64,000 bases of DNA from Rhodoplanes sp963724735 (GTDB lineage: Bacteria > Pseudomonadota > Alphaproteobacteria > Rhizobiales > Xanthobacteraceae), in contig CAVRVX010000010.1 of assembly GCA_963724735.1 (NCBI GenBank), positions 1 through 64,000 of the forward strand. The letters run 5' to 3'. How positions within the stretch are numbered: the first letter of the stretch is position 1; each line of letters begins with the position of its first letter. Below are positions 26,052-34,999 of the stretch, in pieces. The notes beneath the pieces are model-generated. The model was given only the letters and a program-made list of their open reading frames with translations, was not told where the DNA came from and made no database searches. The position numbers and the translations under genes were made by a program.

Positions 26052-27524
26052 ATGATGACCTGGCGCAAGCGGTTCGTGATTTACGAGATCGACACCTGGG
26101 TGTGGCTCGATGAACTCAGCGCGCGTCTCGGCAAGACCGTGACCTTGGGCACAGTGCCCGCGCAGGAGTGGGAGGCGCTCGCGGACCTTGCCGTCGATGC
26201 GGTCTGGCTGATGGGTGTCTGGGAGCGCAGTCCAGCCGGTGTCGCCGTCGCGAATGCGAATTCCGATTTGCAGGCCGAGTTTCGCCGGACGCTGCCGGAT
26301 TATCGGCCGGCGGACAACGTCGGGTCCGCCTATTGCGTGCGGGATTATGTGGTCGCCGAGCATCTCGGCGGCCCGAAAGGCCTGGCGAAGGCGCGCGCTG
26401 CGCTCAATGCACGGGGGCTGCGACTTGTGCTCGACTTCGTCCCCAACCACGTCGCGATGGATCATCCCTGGGCGGTGCAGCACCCCGACTATTTCATTCG
26501 CGGCTCCTATGAGGATCTGGCGCGCGCCCCGCACGACTTCGTCGAGGTGCAGGGCCAGGTTTTCGCGCATGGACGCGACCCGTATTTCCCGCCGTGGAGC
26601 GATGTCATCCAGGTCAATGCGTTCAGCGCCGGCTTGCGCGCGGCGGCGATCGAGACGGTCACCGCGATCGCGGCGCAATGCGACGGCATGCGTTGCGACA
26701 TGGCGATGCTGCTGCTCAGCGACATTTTCGAGCGGACATGGAGCGCGCGCGCGGGACGCCGGCCCGCGACCGAGTACTGGGAGGACCTGATCCCGGCCGT
26801 GAAGGCCAAGTATCCCGGCGTTCTGTTCATCGCCGAAGCCTACTGGGACCTCGAATATGAGCTGATGCAAAAGGGCTTCGACTATTGCTACGACAAGCGC
26901 CTCTATGACCGTCTTGTGCACGAAAACGCCGAAAGCGTGCGCGCGCACTTGACGGCGGGGCTCGATTATCAGGACCGGCTCGTCCGCTTCATCGAGAATC
27001 ATGACGAGCCGCGCGCCGCCGCCACCTTTTCCGAACCCAAAGAGCACGCCGCCGCCGTCGTGATCGCGACCGTACCCGGCGCGAAGCTCGTCTATGACGG
27101 GCAGATCGAGGGCTGCAAAGTCAAGCTGCCGGTGTTCCTGGCGCGGCGCCCGGCCGAGCCGCCCGATGACGCGCTCGCGGCGTTCTACCGCAGCCTGTTG
27201 AGCACGGTTCACGCCGACCTCTTTCACATCGGCGAATGGACTCTGTGCGATCGGTACGGCTGGCCCGACAATGCGAGCTTCCATGACCTCGTCGCGTGGA
27301 CCTGGCGGCTCGGCGCCGAGCGGACGCTGATCGTGGTCAACCTCGCCGAGCACGCCTCGCAGGCGATGGTGCGATTGCCGTGGGACGATCTGCGCGGACG
27401 CACCTGGCGCCTGGTGGAGACCCTGGCGTGGGATTGCTATGTCAGGGATGGCGACGATCTCAGCGAGCACGGCCTGTTTGTCGCGCTCGATGCATGGCGG
27501 TATCACTTCCTGAAGGTTGAGTGA
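26052..27524 (+). CDS. GH13 alpha-amylase-family glycoside hydrolase
   Basis: A 490-aa GH13 protein. The four conserved regions are recognisable: DFVPNH (region I), GMRCDMAM with the catalytic Asp (region II), FIAEAYWD with the acid/base Glu (region III) and FIENHDEPRA with the transition-state Asp (region IV). A C-terminal beta domain follows. There is no signal peptide, so it acts on intracellular alpha-glucans. The exact specificity is open. The start at 26052 is placed after GGAAGGAGG. It interrupts the usual thyA-folA neighbourhood. Confidence 0.88.
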   Translation: MMTWRKRFVIYEIDTWVWLDELSARLGKTVTLGTVPAQEWEALADLAVDAVWLMGVWERSPAGVAVANANSDLQAEFRRTLPDYRPADNVGSAYCVRDYVVAEHLGGPKGLAKARAALNARGLRLVLDFVPNHVAMDHPWAVQHPDYFIRGSYEDLARAPHDFVEVQGQVFAHGRDPYFPPWSDVIQVNAFSAGLRAAAIETVTAIAAQCDGMRCDMAMLLLSDIFERTWSARAGRRPATEYWEDLIPAVKAKYPGVLFIAEAYWDLEYELMQKGFDYCYDKRLYDRLVHENAESVRAHLTAGLDYQDRLVRFIENHDEPRAAATFSEPKEHAAAVVIATVPGAKLVYDGQIEGCKVKLPVFLARRPAEPPDDALAAFYRSLLSTVHADLFHIGEWTLCDRYGWPDNASFHDLVAWTWRLGAERTLIVVNLAEHASQAMVRLPWDDLRGRTWRLVETLAWDCYVRDGDDLSEHGLFVALDAWRYHFLKVE

Positions 27525-27542
27525 CGGGTGCGATCGGCTCGA

Positions 27543-29863
27543 TCAGTGCACAATCATCGCGCTGATCGCCGCCGCGAGGAAGAGAGTCAGCCCAACTCCA
27601 AGCACTTTCAGGAGAACGAGCCATTTCTCGGCGCGCCGTGTGCCGTCTTCGTCCATCGGGCAAACGGGAATCGTCAGCCCGAGATAGCTGAGCCGGGGCA
27701 ATTTCTTGGCGTCTCGATCCGCTTCTCTTTCCTTGCGGGTTGCGCGCCGATAATAGCGGACGATCGAATAGTGCTCATCGCGTATTTGGTAATTCGGGAT
27801 GAGGCGATCAAAAAGAAAGAGAAAACCGATCGCCCAGGGCGCCTTCTCGCCGGGCTTTGGATCGAACCCCACGATCTTCAGCCTGAGCCAGAACCATAGC
27901 CAGAAGACGATCAGGACGGTGATGATCGGTCCGACGACCTTGCCGGGGCGGTAGCCATGGTCGGCGACCCCCCACAGCAGCGATTCAAACGCGGTCGCGA
28001 TCAAATCGGCAGTTCCGCTGACGACAGACCGAACGGCAGCCGCTGGCAGAACCGTCGACCGGATTTGTTTGCGAGTCAGAGGCGAGTAGCCCAACCCTTG
28101 CACTCGTGTCCGCTCTTTTTTCTGCGCCGGCTGCAGTTCGTTTTTCGGCGTTGGGGCACCACCGTTCTAAAAATGGCAGAAGCCGCCAGTGAGCGGCTCG
28201 ATCGCAGACTTCTCGGTTGGCCCGATCGACCTTGATGGGCGTGCTGTCAGCGCCCGCTCTTTCGAATGCGGCGGAAAAGGCGGTGAATGGTTGCGTTGAT
28301 CCGATTTCATTCAGATCAAGCCACTTCCTGACATCTTCTATTTTTGGAAACTGCAATTGTTCTGTGAAATCGGAAATGATCGCAAACTTTCTATCCCCTA
28401 ATGGAGTTTCTCGTTGATGCCGTATTCGCAGACGGCATGGGCGTCATAGATGCGATCGAAGTTAAGGCCATCGACAGCGGTGAAGTATCGTCGGTCACTG
28501 TCGCTGAAATCGATGACAAGCCCCCCAGTCTTGACCCCGATGGCCTCCAATTTATGTAATCTTTTCGAAACGTCATCGTGTATCCGCTTTTCCTTAGACC
28601 ATAGATCGATGATCAGGTTGTTGCCGATCTCATTCCCATTGATTGCTATGACGGTGAGTGGGTCCGCATCATTATTTCGCGGAGCAAAAAACACGCCGTC
28701 GTCGGAAGCCTGACCTCGGGGCGCGAGCCATTCGAATTCGCTTATGCATAGGGATGAGGTCACACGGCTATCAAACAAATAAAACTGGGCCGTTTGTTTT
28801 TTGGTGGCGAGGACGCAGCCCTCCTTATCGGAAACAACTCTTGCCACGTCATCATTTTTGAGAATGTCGCTAACCGCCGGGCTGAGCGTCCTTCGCCAAG
28901 CTCGCCAAGCAACTTGGTCGACCACCGGACCGGTGTATTGGGCGATCGTGCCAAAACCCGATCTTTTGGCGACCAGAAAGCCGATTTCGCTTTTGTTGAT
29001 GTGGTACGCGCAGCGCGCTTCGCTGTGACTTACGTCCAGCAAACCTGTGATCCGGCTGAATTGGAGCATGAAATATGAGAGAGCGGATCCGCGCACGCTG
29101 AGCTCTCGCGCAATTGCAACCCCATCGAATTGAGCGATATGGAACAGTACGCTTTGGTGGAAGGACACAGAGCCATTAATTGTCGTTTCAAGAACGGCCA
29201 AGTCCTGGATAATCGTACCATAATGAGGTGCTTAAATACGAAACTGTCGTCAAAGGAGAGATCGCCCCTCATTTTGATATTGCGTATCTCAATCCCCTCA
29301 GTGAACACCGATTTGTCGAGAACAAGAGAGAACGGCAGCTCGAGTCCAACCAGATCGACCTTTTCGCAAAAGATGGCGCGTAAAATCCGAATGCCATGAG
29401 GCCCGATTTTTTTGTCAGTATTTTTCGCGATCGTCTTGATCGTTTCGGCAGTAAGGCGTCTCCCATTGAACGGTCGGTTCGATGATTCCTCCGGACAGTG
29501 CTTCTCCGAGTTGAAATCGAATGGCGCATCGGAATGGCTTGGCTTGAGATGATATTGCCCTTGGCGATAGGGCATGCAATCGACGCTGTCGGTGAATAGA
29601 ACGGCTTCCTGATCGTTCGCGAGGCACTCCGAAATCGATCGGACGACCTCCGAAATATGCGTTACACGAGTGGAGCGCGGCGGCTCGGAGTCGGGCGAGC
29701 CTTGAGAAGAGCGCTCGCGTTGAGACGTGGGTTGACCTTGAGAATCAGCCGCGCTTTGACCGGCTTGCCCCTGAGGAGACTGGGCGAATGAAACAGAGGC
29801 GGCAATTGCCAATCCCGCCGCGGCGACGAGAGCAATGACGCACCTACTGTGCCAAGGACGCAT
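27543..29863 (-). pseudogene. Large signal-peptide/membrane protein broken by three frameshifts
   Basis: Four reading frames line up into one protein of about 770 residues: 29863 to about 29215 (signal peptide MRPWHSRCVIALVAAAGLAI, then Gln/Ser-rich linker), about 29215 to 28400 (IQDLAVLETTINGSVSF onward), about 28400 to 28125 (TPLGDRKFAIISDFTEQ onward) and about 28125 to 27543 (two transmembrane helices). Each junction reads smoothly after a one-base change. Total length is not a multiple of three. The family is not recognised. The region is AT-richer than its neighbours, which suggests acquisition. Sequencing error is an alternative explanation for the shifts. Confidence 0.7.
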
Positions 29864-29967
29864 GGCATTGGGCCGCTGTGTGATCCCGTCCTCATCTTAG
29901 GTTGCGGTAATACAATATTGCAAGCCTGAACCAGGGGCAGGTCGCGCGGATGGTAAGGTTTGGTTCT

Positions 29968-31046
29968 TGCCTATCCGGTTGTTACCCACACCCCCGACAT
30001 GTAGGATGCTGCCAGGCTCCGGAGTAAAGCTCTGCGTAGGTCGGTGCGGTGACGTCGCCCGCGATGCCGAGCAGGGAACGGAAGGCGTTGAACGGATAGA
30101 ACCGCCTGTTGAAGCGGAAGGTGAATTCGTTGAGGTAGGCTTGCAGGTGCTGGTGACTGACCCCGTGATGGATGCCGTTCAGCCACGTTTTCAGGTTTGC
30201 GAAGACGAGATGGATGATTGGCAGATACTCCTCGTCGACCTGCGGATCGCCCCGTCAGCGATGGCGAGGTGTTTGTAGCCGCGCTTGGCAAGGCTGGCGT
30301 AGCCTCTCCAGTCGTCGGTGACGAGCGACGTGCCCGGCACAACGGCGCACTCAACGAAGCCGCAGAGCGACTCCGCGCTGCGGTCCGGCACGATGGCGAG
30401 CCGAACCCGCCCGGCATAGCGACCACCCTTCCGCTTGTCGAGCTTGGTGCCCGGCTTGCGCTGGCGAACCTCCACAGCGCTGGCGACAAGAACCTTATCG
30501 TGGACGCCACGGCCTTTGCCGCGCGTCCGGCCGCCAGCCCAGGTTTCATCGACTTCGGCGTGCTCGCCGGCCTGCCGCCATCCGGTCCTGATGGGGCGCA
30601 CCATCCCCGCGCGGAGCTTGTGGAGGATTTGGAACGCCGTCTCGTAGCGCGACAGGCCAAGTTGTCGCCGAAGCTGCACGGCCGACACGCCGGGTGTTTG
30701 GCTGGACACCAGATAGGCAGACCAAAACCATACGCTCAGCGGCGTGTGCGAGCGCGCCATGACCGTTCCCACCGTCAATCCGGTGTCACGGCGGCACTTG
30801 CGGCAGCGCAAGACGCCAGGACGATTTGCGAAGCGGAACGGCTCTCCCGCCGCCTGACAATGGGGGCAAACAAACCCGTCGCTCCAGCGAGCCTTCTCCA
30901 GGTAGGCGGCGCAGGCCGCGTCGTCGGGAAAAAGTCGCTGGAACTCTGGGAGCGATTGTGGGAACCGAAGATTGCCACGCTGGTGAACGTCCATGAGCAT
31001 GGCCGAACACTACCGCTAGTGGCTGTGGGTGACAACCGGATAGGCA
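29968..31046 (-). mobile_element. IS1595-family (ISXO2-like) insertion sequence
   Basis: Terminal inverted repeats of 23 bp with one mismatch (TGCCTATCCGGTTGTTACCC at 29968, complementary to the sequence ending at 31046) bound a 1079-bp element with one transposase gene. No clear 8-bp target duplication was found. The right end abuts a headless folA, so insertion was probably followed by a deletion. Confidence 0.85.
29982..31000 (-). pseudogene. IS1595 transposase with one frameshift
   Basis: The N-terminal zinc-ribbon is clear (CPHCQAAG...LRCRKCRRDTG). The ISXO2-like DDE domain follows (AEVDETWAGGRT, VTDDWRGYASL). After YKHLAIADG near 30255 the frame breaks; the remaining EEYLPIIHLVFANLKTW to the C-terminus continues in another frame and stops inside the terminal repeat. 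The 1019-base span is one short of a multiple of three, consistent with a single-base deletion. Confidence 0.82.
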
Positions 31047-31420
31047 ATCAATCGATCGGCAAGCCGCTGCCCGGCCGCACCAACATCGTGGTGAGCCGGG
31101 AGCCCGCGTTCGCCGCGCCCGGCATCCTCGTTGCGCGGGGCCTCGACGCCGCACTCGGTGTGGCGCGCGGCGATGCCTTGCGACGCGGCGTGTTCGCGAT
31201 CATGGTGATCGGCGGCGCCGATCTCTACGCGCAAGCGATGCCGTTGGCCTCCCGCCTGGAGATCACGCGCGTACACGCAAGCCCGCCCGGCGACGCGCTG
31301 TTTCCAACCATTGACGAGCGCGAGTGGCGCGAAACCGCGCGGCGCGAGGTGGCCCGGGAGCCCGAGGACGAGGCGACGTTGGCCTTCGTCCGCTACGAGC
31401 GGGCGGCTTCCGCGGCGTAG
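31047..31420 (+). pseudogene. folA: Dihydrofolate reductase, N-terminally truncated
   Basis: The frame reads QSIGKPLPGRTNIVVSREPA and continues through MVIGGADLYAQAMPLA to the normal C-terminus. This corresponds to E. coli FolA from about residue 48 onward. The first about 47 residues, including the substrate-binding acidic residue and the first nucleotide-binding strand, are missing and replaced by the IS1595 end. The left flank of the IS contains no folA start. DHFR activity from this remnant is not expected. Confidence 0.85.
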
Positions 31421-31560
31421 GACCCGTGCGTCACTGCGCGGCAGGGCGCGCGTTGATCCAGGGGCTGGTTTCCTATAACCCAAGTCACATCTTTGCCGGA
31501 TGCGCCGGAATGATGATGGGCAATCGGCGCATCCGCCTCACACATGGGAAGGGCTCGACA

Positions 31561-32709
31561 ATGCCGTGGAGCAATCAGGGTGGTGGTCCGTGGGGACCCG
31601 GCCCCAAAGGGCCATGGGGCTCCGGTCCGCAATCATCCGGGACGGGCCCGCCCGATCTCGAGGAATTGCTGCGGCGCAGCCAAGACAGGCTGAGGAATGT
31701 GCTCCCCGGCGGACTAGGCGGTCGGGGAATCGTGCTGATCGTGGTTGCGGCCGTCGCGCTGTGGGGATTGTCGGGTTTCTTCCGGGTCGAGCCGGACGAG
31801 CTCGGCGTCGTCCTCCGCTTCGGCAAATATGTCCGCGACGCCAGGCCCGGCCTGAACTATCACCTTCCTTATCCGATCGAGACGGTGCTCACCCCGAAGG
31901 TCACCCGCGTCAATCGCATCGATGTGGGAATGCGGATCGTCGAGGATGTCCGGCGCGGTGCGACCATGCGGGACATCCCCGAGGAAAGCCTGATGCTGTC
32001 GGGCGATGAGAACATCGTCGATGTCGATTTCGCCGTGTTCTGGGTGATCAAGCCCGACCGCGGCGCGGCGCAATATCTATTCAACATCCAGAATCCGGAA
32101 GGCACCGTGAAGGCGGTCGCCGAAAGCGCCATGCGCGAGGTGATCGGGCGCTCGGAAATCCAGCCGATCCTCACCGGCGCGCGGCAGAACATCGAGACCG
32201 GGGTGCAGGAGCTGATGCAGAAGGTCCTCGACGATTACGGGGCCGGCATCCAGATCACGCAGGTCCAATTGCAGAAGGTCGATCCGCCCGCGCAGGTCAT
32301 CGACGCCTTCCGCGACGTGCAGGCCGCCCGCGCCGATCTCGAACGCGCGCAGAACGAGGCGCAGACCTACGCCAACCGCGTCATTCCGGAGGCGCGCGGC
32401 CGCGCGGCGCAGATAACCCAATCGGCTGAGGCCTATCGCGAGCAGACGGTCGCCGAGGCGAAAGGTCAGGCCGGTCGATTCAGCAAAATCTACGAGGAAT
32501 ACCGCAAGGCTCCCGAGATCACCCGCGAGCGCCTTTATCTGGAAACGATGGAGCGCGTACTCGGCGGCACCGACAAGATCATTCTTGACTCCGCCGGCGC
32601 CGCGAGCGGCGTCGTCGTTCCCTACATTTCGCTCGACGAGCTGACCAAGCGCACTCCATCGGGGCAGCAGTCGTCGCAGCAGCGCACGCCGGCGGGAGCG
32701 AACCGATGA
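31561..32709 (+). CDS. hflK: FtsH protease modulator HflK
   Basis: A 382-aa HflK. A Gly/Pro-rich leader (SNQGGGPWGPGPKGPWG) precedes one transmembrane helix near residue 60 (IVLIVVAAVALWGL). An SPFH domain follows (VEPDELGVVLRFGKY...), then a long coiled coil (ARADLERAQNEAQTYANRV). HflK and HflC form a periplasm-facing cage around FtsH. The start at 31561 gives the standard Pro/Gly leader. The hflC ATG overlaps its stop (ATGA). Confidence 0.95.
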   Translation: MPWSNQGGGPWGPGPKGPWGSGPQSSGTGPPDLEELLRRSQDRLRNVLPGGLGGRGIVLIVVAAVALWGLSGFFRVEPDELGVVLRFGKYVRDARPGLNYHLPYPIETVLTPKVTRVNRIDVGMRIVEDVRRGATMRDIPEESLMLSGDENIVDVDFAVFWVIKPDRGAAQYLFNIQNPEGTVKAVAESAMREVIGRSEIQPILTGARQNIETGVQELMQKVLDDYGAGIQITQVQLQKVDPPAQVIDAFRDVQAARADLERAQNEAQTYANRVIPEARGRAAQITQSAEAYREQTVAEAKGQAGRFSKIYEEYRKAPEITRERLYLETMERVLGGTDKIILDSAGAASGVVVPYISLDELTKRTPSGQQSSQQRTPAGANR

Positions 32710-33620
32710 AGCTTGGCATCGCAGGCGGCATCGCCGTCGTCGCCATCGTGCTGTTGCTGGTGCTCGGCTACAGCGCCCTGTTTTCCGTCTACCAAACCCA
32801 GCAGGCGCTCGTGGTTCGGCTCGGCGAGCCGGTGCGCGTGGTCACCGAGCCGGGACTGCACTGGAAGATTCCGCTGATCGATAGCGTCATCTATGTCGAC
32901 AAGCGCATCCTCGATCTGGAAAATCCGGCGCAGGAGGTGATCGCGTCCGACCAGAAGCGCCTCGTGGTCGACGCCTTCGCGCGCTACAAGGTCATCAATC
33001 CGCTGCGCTTCTACCAGACCGTCGGTTCGGTCGAAGGAGCGAATTCGCGGCTGTCGACCCTGCTCAATTCCGCTTTGCGCCGCGTGCTCGGCGAAGCCAC
33101 GCTGACCCAGGTCGTGCGCGATCAGCGCGAGCACCTGATGAACCGCGTACGCGAACAGCTCGAGCGCGAGGCGCAGGCCTTCGGCATTTCCGTGGTGGAC
33201 GTGCGCATACGCCGGGCCGACCTGCCCGAGCAGAACAGTCAGGCGGTGTATCAGCGCATGCAGACCGAGCGTCAGCGCGAAGCGGCCGAGTTCCGCGCGC
33301 AAGGCAGCCAGCGCGCCCAGGAAATCCGCGCTCGCGCCGACCGCGAAGTGACGGTGCTGGTCGCCGAGGCGACGTCGAAGGCCGAGCAGACGCGCGGCGA
33401 GGGCGATGCCGAGCGCAATCGCATCTTTGCGGAGGCCTTCAACAAGGATCCCGACTTCTTCTCCTTCTATCGTTCGATGCAGGCTTACGAGGCTGGATTG
33501 AAGCCGAACGACACGCGATTCCTCATCCGGCCGGATTCCGATTTCTTCCGCTACTTCGGCAGCCGGACCAGCCGCCCCAGTCCGCCGCCCGCGCCGCCGC
33601 TGCGAACGCCGACACAGTGA
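32706..33620 (+). CDS. hflC: FtsH protease modulator HflC
   Basis: A 304-aa HflC with an N-terminal membrane anchor (GIAVVAIVLLLVLGYSALFSVY), an SPFH domain (QQALVVRLGEPVRVVTEPGL) and a helical stretch rich in Ala/Glu/Arg. The NKDPDFFSFYRSMQAYE segment near the C-terminus is characteristic. The tail is proline-rich. It partners HflK in restraining FtsH at the inner membrane. It overlaps hflK by four bases. Confidence 0.95.
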   Translation: MKLGIAGGIAVVAIVLLLVLGYSALFSVYQTQQALVVRLGEPVRVVTEPGLHWKIPLIDSVIYVDKRILDLENPAQEVIASDQKRLVVDAFARYKVINPLRFYQTVGSVEGANSRLSTLLNSALRRVLGEATLTQVVRDQREHLMNRVREQLEREAQAFGISVVDVRIRRADLPEQNSQAVYQRMQTERQREAAEFRAQGSQRAQEIRARADREVTVLVAEATSKAEQTRGEGDAERNRIFAEAFNKDPDFFSFYRSMQAYEAGLKPNDTRFLIRPDSDFFRYFGSRTSRPSPPPAPPLRTPTQ

Positions 33621-33656
33621 CCCTGAGCCACGGCCCATTGGCTTCCGGAACTGCCG

Positions 33657-33848
33657 ATGCACCAGTTCTTTGTCGCGATTGGCCTTGTCTTTGTGCTTGA
33701 AGGACTATTTTTCGCTATTTTCCCCGGCCCCGCCCGGCGCTCCGCCGTCGCCATCCTGGAAACGCCGGAGCAGGCGCTGCGGGTCATCGGCGTGATCAGC
33801 GCCGCCGCGGGCGTCTTCGTGATCTGGATGGCCAAGCTGTTCTCCTGA
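33657..33848 (+). CDS. DUF2065 small membrane protein
   Basis: A 63-aa protein with two hydrophobic helices, FFVAIGLVFVLEGLFFAIF and VIGVISAAAGVFVIWMAKL. Proteins of this family sit after hflC in many proteobacteria, with degP often next. Here degP is not present; a DUF2189 gene on the other strand follows. Role unknown, presumably with HflKC/FtsH. Confidence 0.9.
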   Translation: MHQFFVAIGLVFVLEGLFFAIFPGPARRSAVAILETPEQALRVIGVISAAAGVFVIWMAKLFS

Positions 33849-33914
33849 CGCGATGCCGCGTCATCGAGGGAACGCCGAGCCTGAGGGCTTGCGGATGCTC
33901 TTCTGGCCACCGCC

Positions 33915-34709
33915 CTATAGCGGCTGCACGATGCGGCGATAAAGGTGCCAGGTCGCATGGCCGAGCACCGGCAACACAATCAGCAGCCCGAGGAACGCGG
34001 GGACGCAGGCCACAATCATCAGGATGATGACCACTGCGGCCCATCCGATCATCGGGCCGGGGCTCGCCACCACGGCCCGCACGCTGGTGATCATGGCGGT
34101 GACGAAATCGATGTCGCGGTCGAGCATAAGCGGAAACGACACCACCGTAAGCGAGAACAGGACGAGGGAGAGAACCGCGCCCAGGAGATGGCCGATGATC
34201 AGGAAGATCCAGCCCTCCGGGGTGGTGGTGACCACGATCAGGAATTCGCGCAGCGAGGAGAAGGATTTCAGCCCCAGCATGAGGGCGATGAGCAGGCGCA
34301 CCTGATACATCCAGACGACAAAGATGAACACCGTCACGAACGCCATCCAGCCCAGCTCGCGGTGCCCCTGCGCGACGATCGTGCCGATCACCCCTGACCA
34401 GGACAGCGGTTCTCCGGCGTCGAGCCGCCGACTGACTTCGTAGAGGCCGACGGCGATGAATGGCCCAATCAAGGCAAACCCGGCGGCCAGCGGGTAGGCG
34501 AGATAACTTGCCCCGAGCGCAGAAACGCTGAGCACGATGAGGATGCCGCCGAGCGCGTAGAGCGCTCCAAAGGTAAGGCCGTAGATCGGCGCGCGCTGGA
34601 AGTCGCGCATTCCTTCTGCCAGCGATTCGACGATCTCGCTGACCGTGACCGACCGCACCACCGGATCGGGCCTGTGAACGGCGGCCGGGACGTGTTGTTC
34701 GCCGCTCAT
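33915..34709 (-). CDS. DUF2189 polytopic membrane protein
   Basis: A 264-aa protein with a short polar N-terminus and about six hydrophobic helices. DFQRAPIYGLTFGALYALGG and the C-terminal PVLGHATWHLYRRIV are family landmarks. Function is unknown. The start MSGEQHVP at 34709 is chosen for its AAGGGGG Shine-Dalgarno; a longer in-frame start exists 63 bases upstream. It is monocistronic and convergent with the hflKC operon. Confidence 0.85.
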   Translation of the reverse strand: MSGEQHVPAAVHRPDPVVRSVTVSEIVESLAEGMRDFQRAPIYGLTFGALYALGGILIVLSVSALGASYLAYPLAAGFALIGPFIAVGLYEVSRRLDAGEPLSWSGVIGTIVAQGHRELGWMAFVTVFIFVVWMYQVRLLIALMLGLKSFSSLREFLIVVTTTPEGWIFLIIGHLLGAVLSLVLFSLTVVSFPLMLDRDIDFVTAMITSVRAVVASPGPMIGWAAVVIILMIVACVPAFLGLLIVLPVLGHATWHLYRRIVQPL

Positions 34710-34924
34710 TGCATCCCCCTTTTGGTCGTATTGGTTGCTTCCGAGGTTCTCTCCAAAGGGAAAGTTTTGCAAGCCTCAGTCCGCGGACAGGGTTGTTCGC
34801 CGGCGTGCCGTCCGACTTAGGACATTACGCCGAAGGCGCGTCGGGCGCGGCTTGTTGACGAACGTCCACCCGCTTCTCCGCCCAATTTTAAGGATTCCGC
34901 ATGAGAATAAGTGCAAGCCGAGGT

Positions 34925-34949
34925 GGAACCAGAAACAAGGCTTGGCGTT
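34925..34949 (+). promoter_or_regulatory. Putative EcfG general-stress promoter
   Basis: GGAAC (34925-34929), a 16-base spacer and CGTT (34946-34949) match the GGAAC-N16/17-CGTT pattern used by alphaproteobacterial sigma EcfG. It lies 50 bases before the GTG start of the L,D-transpeptidase, at a spacing that fits a short leader. Confidence 0.6.
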
Positions 34950-34999
34950 AAATCAGGCAGCACTTCTGGACGCGGTCCAGCCGAGAGGGGGGTTTACAC

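Noticed and set aside
26022..27506. A 494-codon open frame on the minus strand opposite the GH13 gene
   Set aside because: The plus strand encodes all four GH13 motifs; the antisense frame has shadow composition.
31010..31046. The words LVAVGDNRI before the folA remnant as the true DHFR N-terminus
   Set aside because: That sequence is the IS1595 terminal repeat, matched in inverted form at 29968-29990; the resemblance to DHFR is chance.
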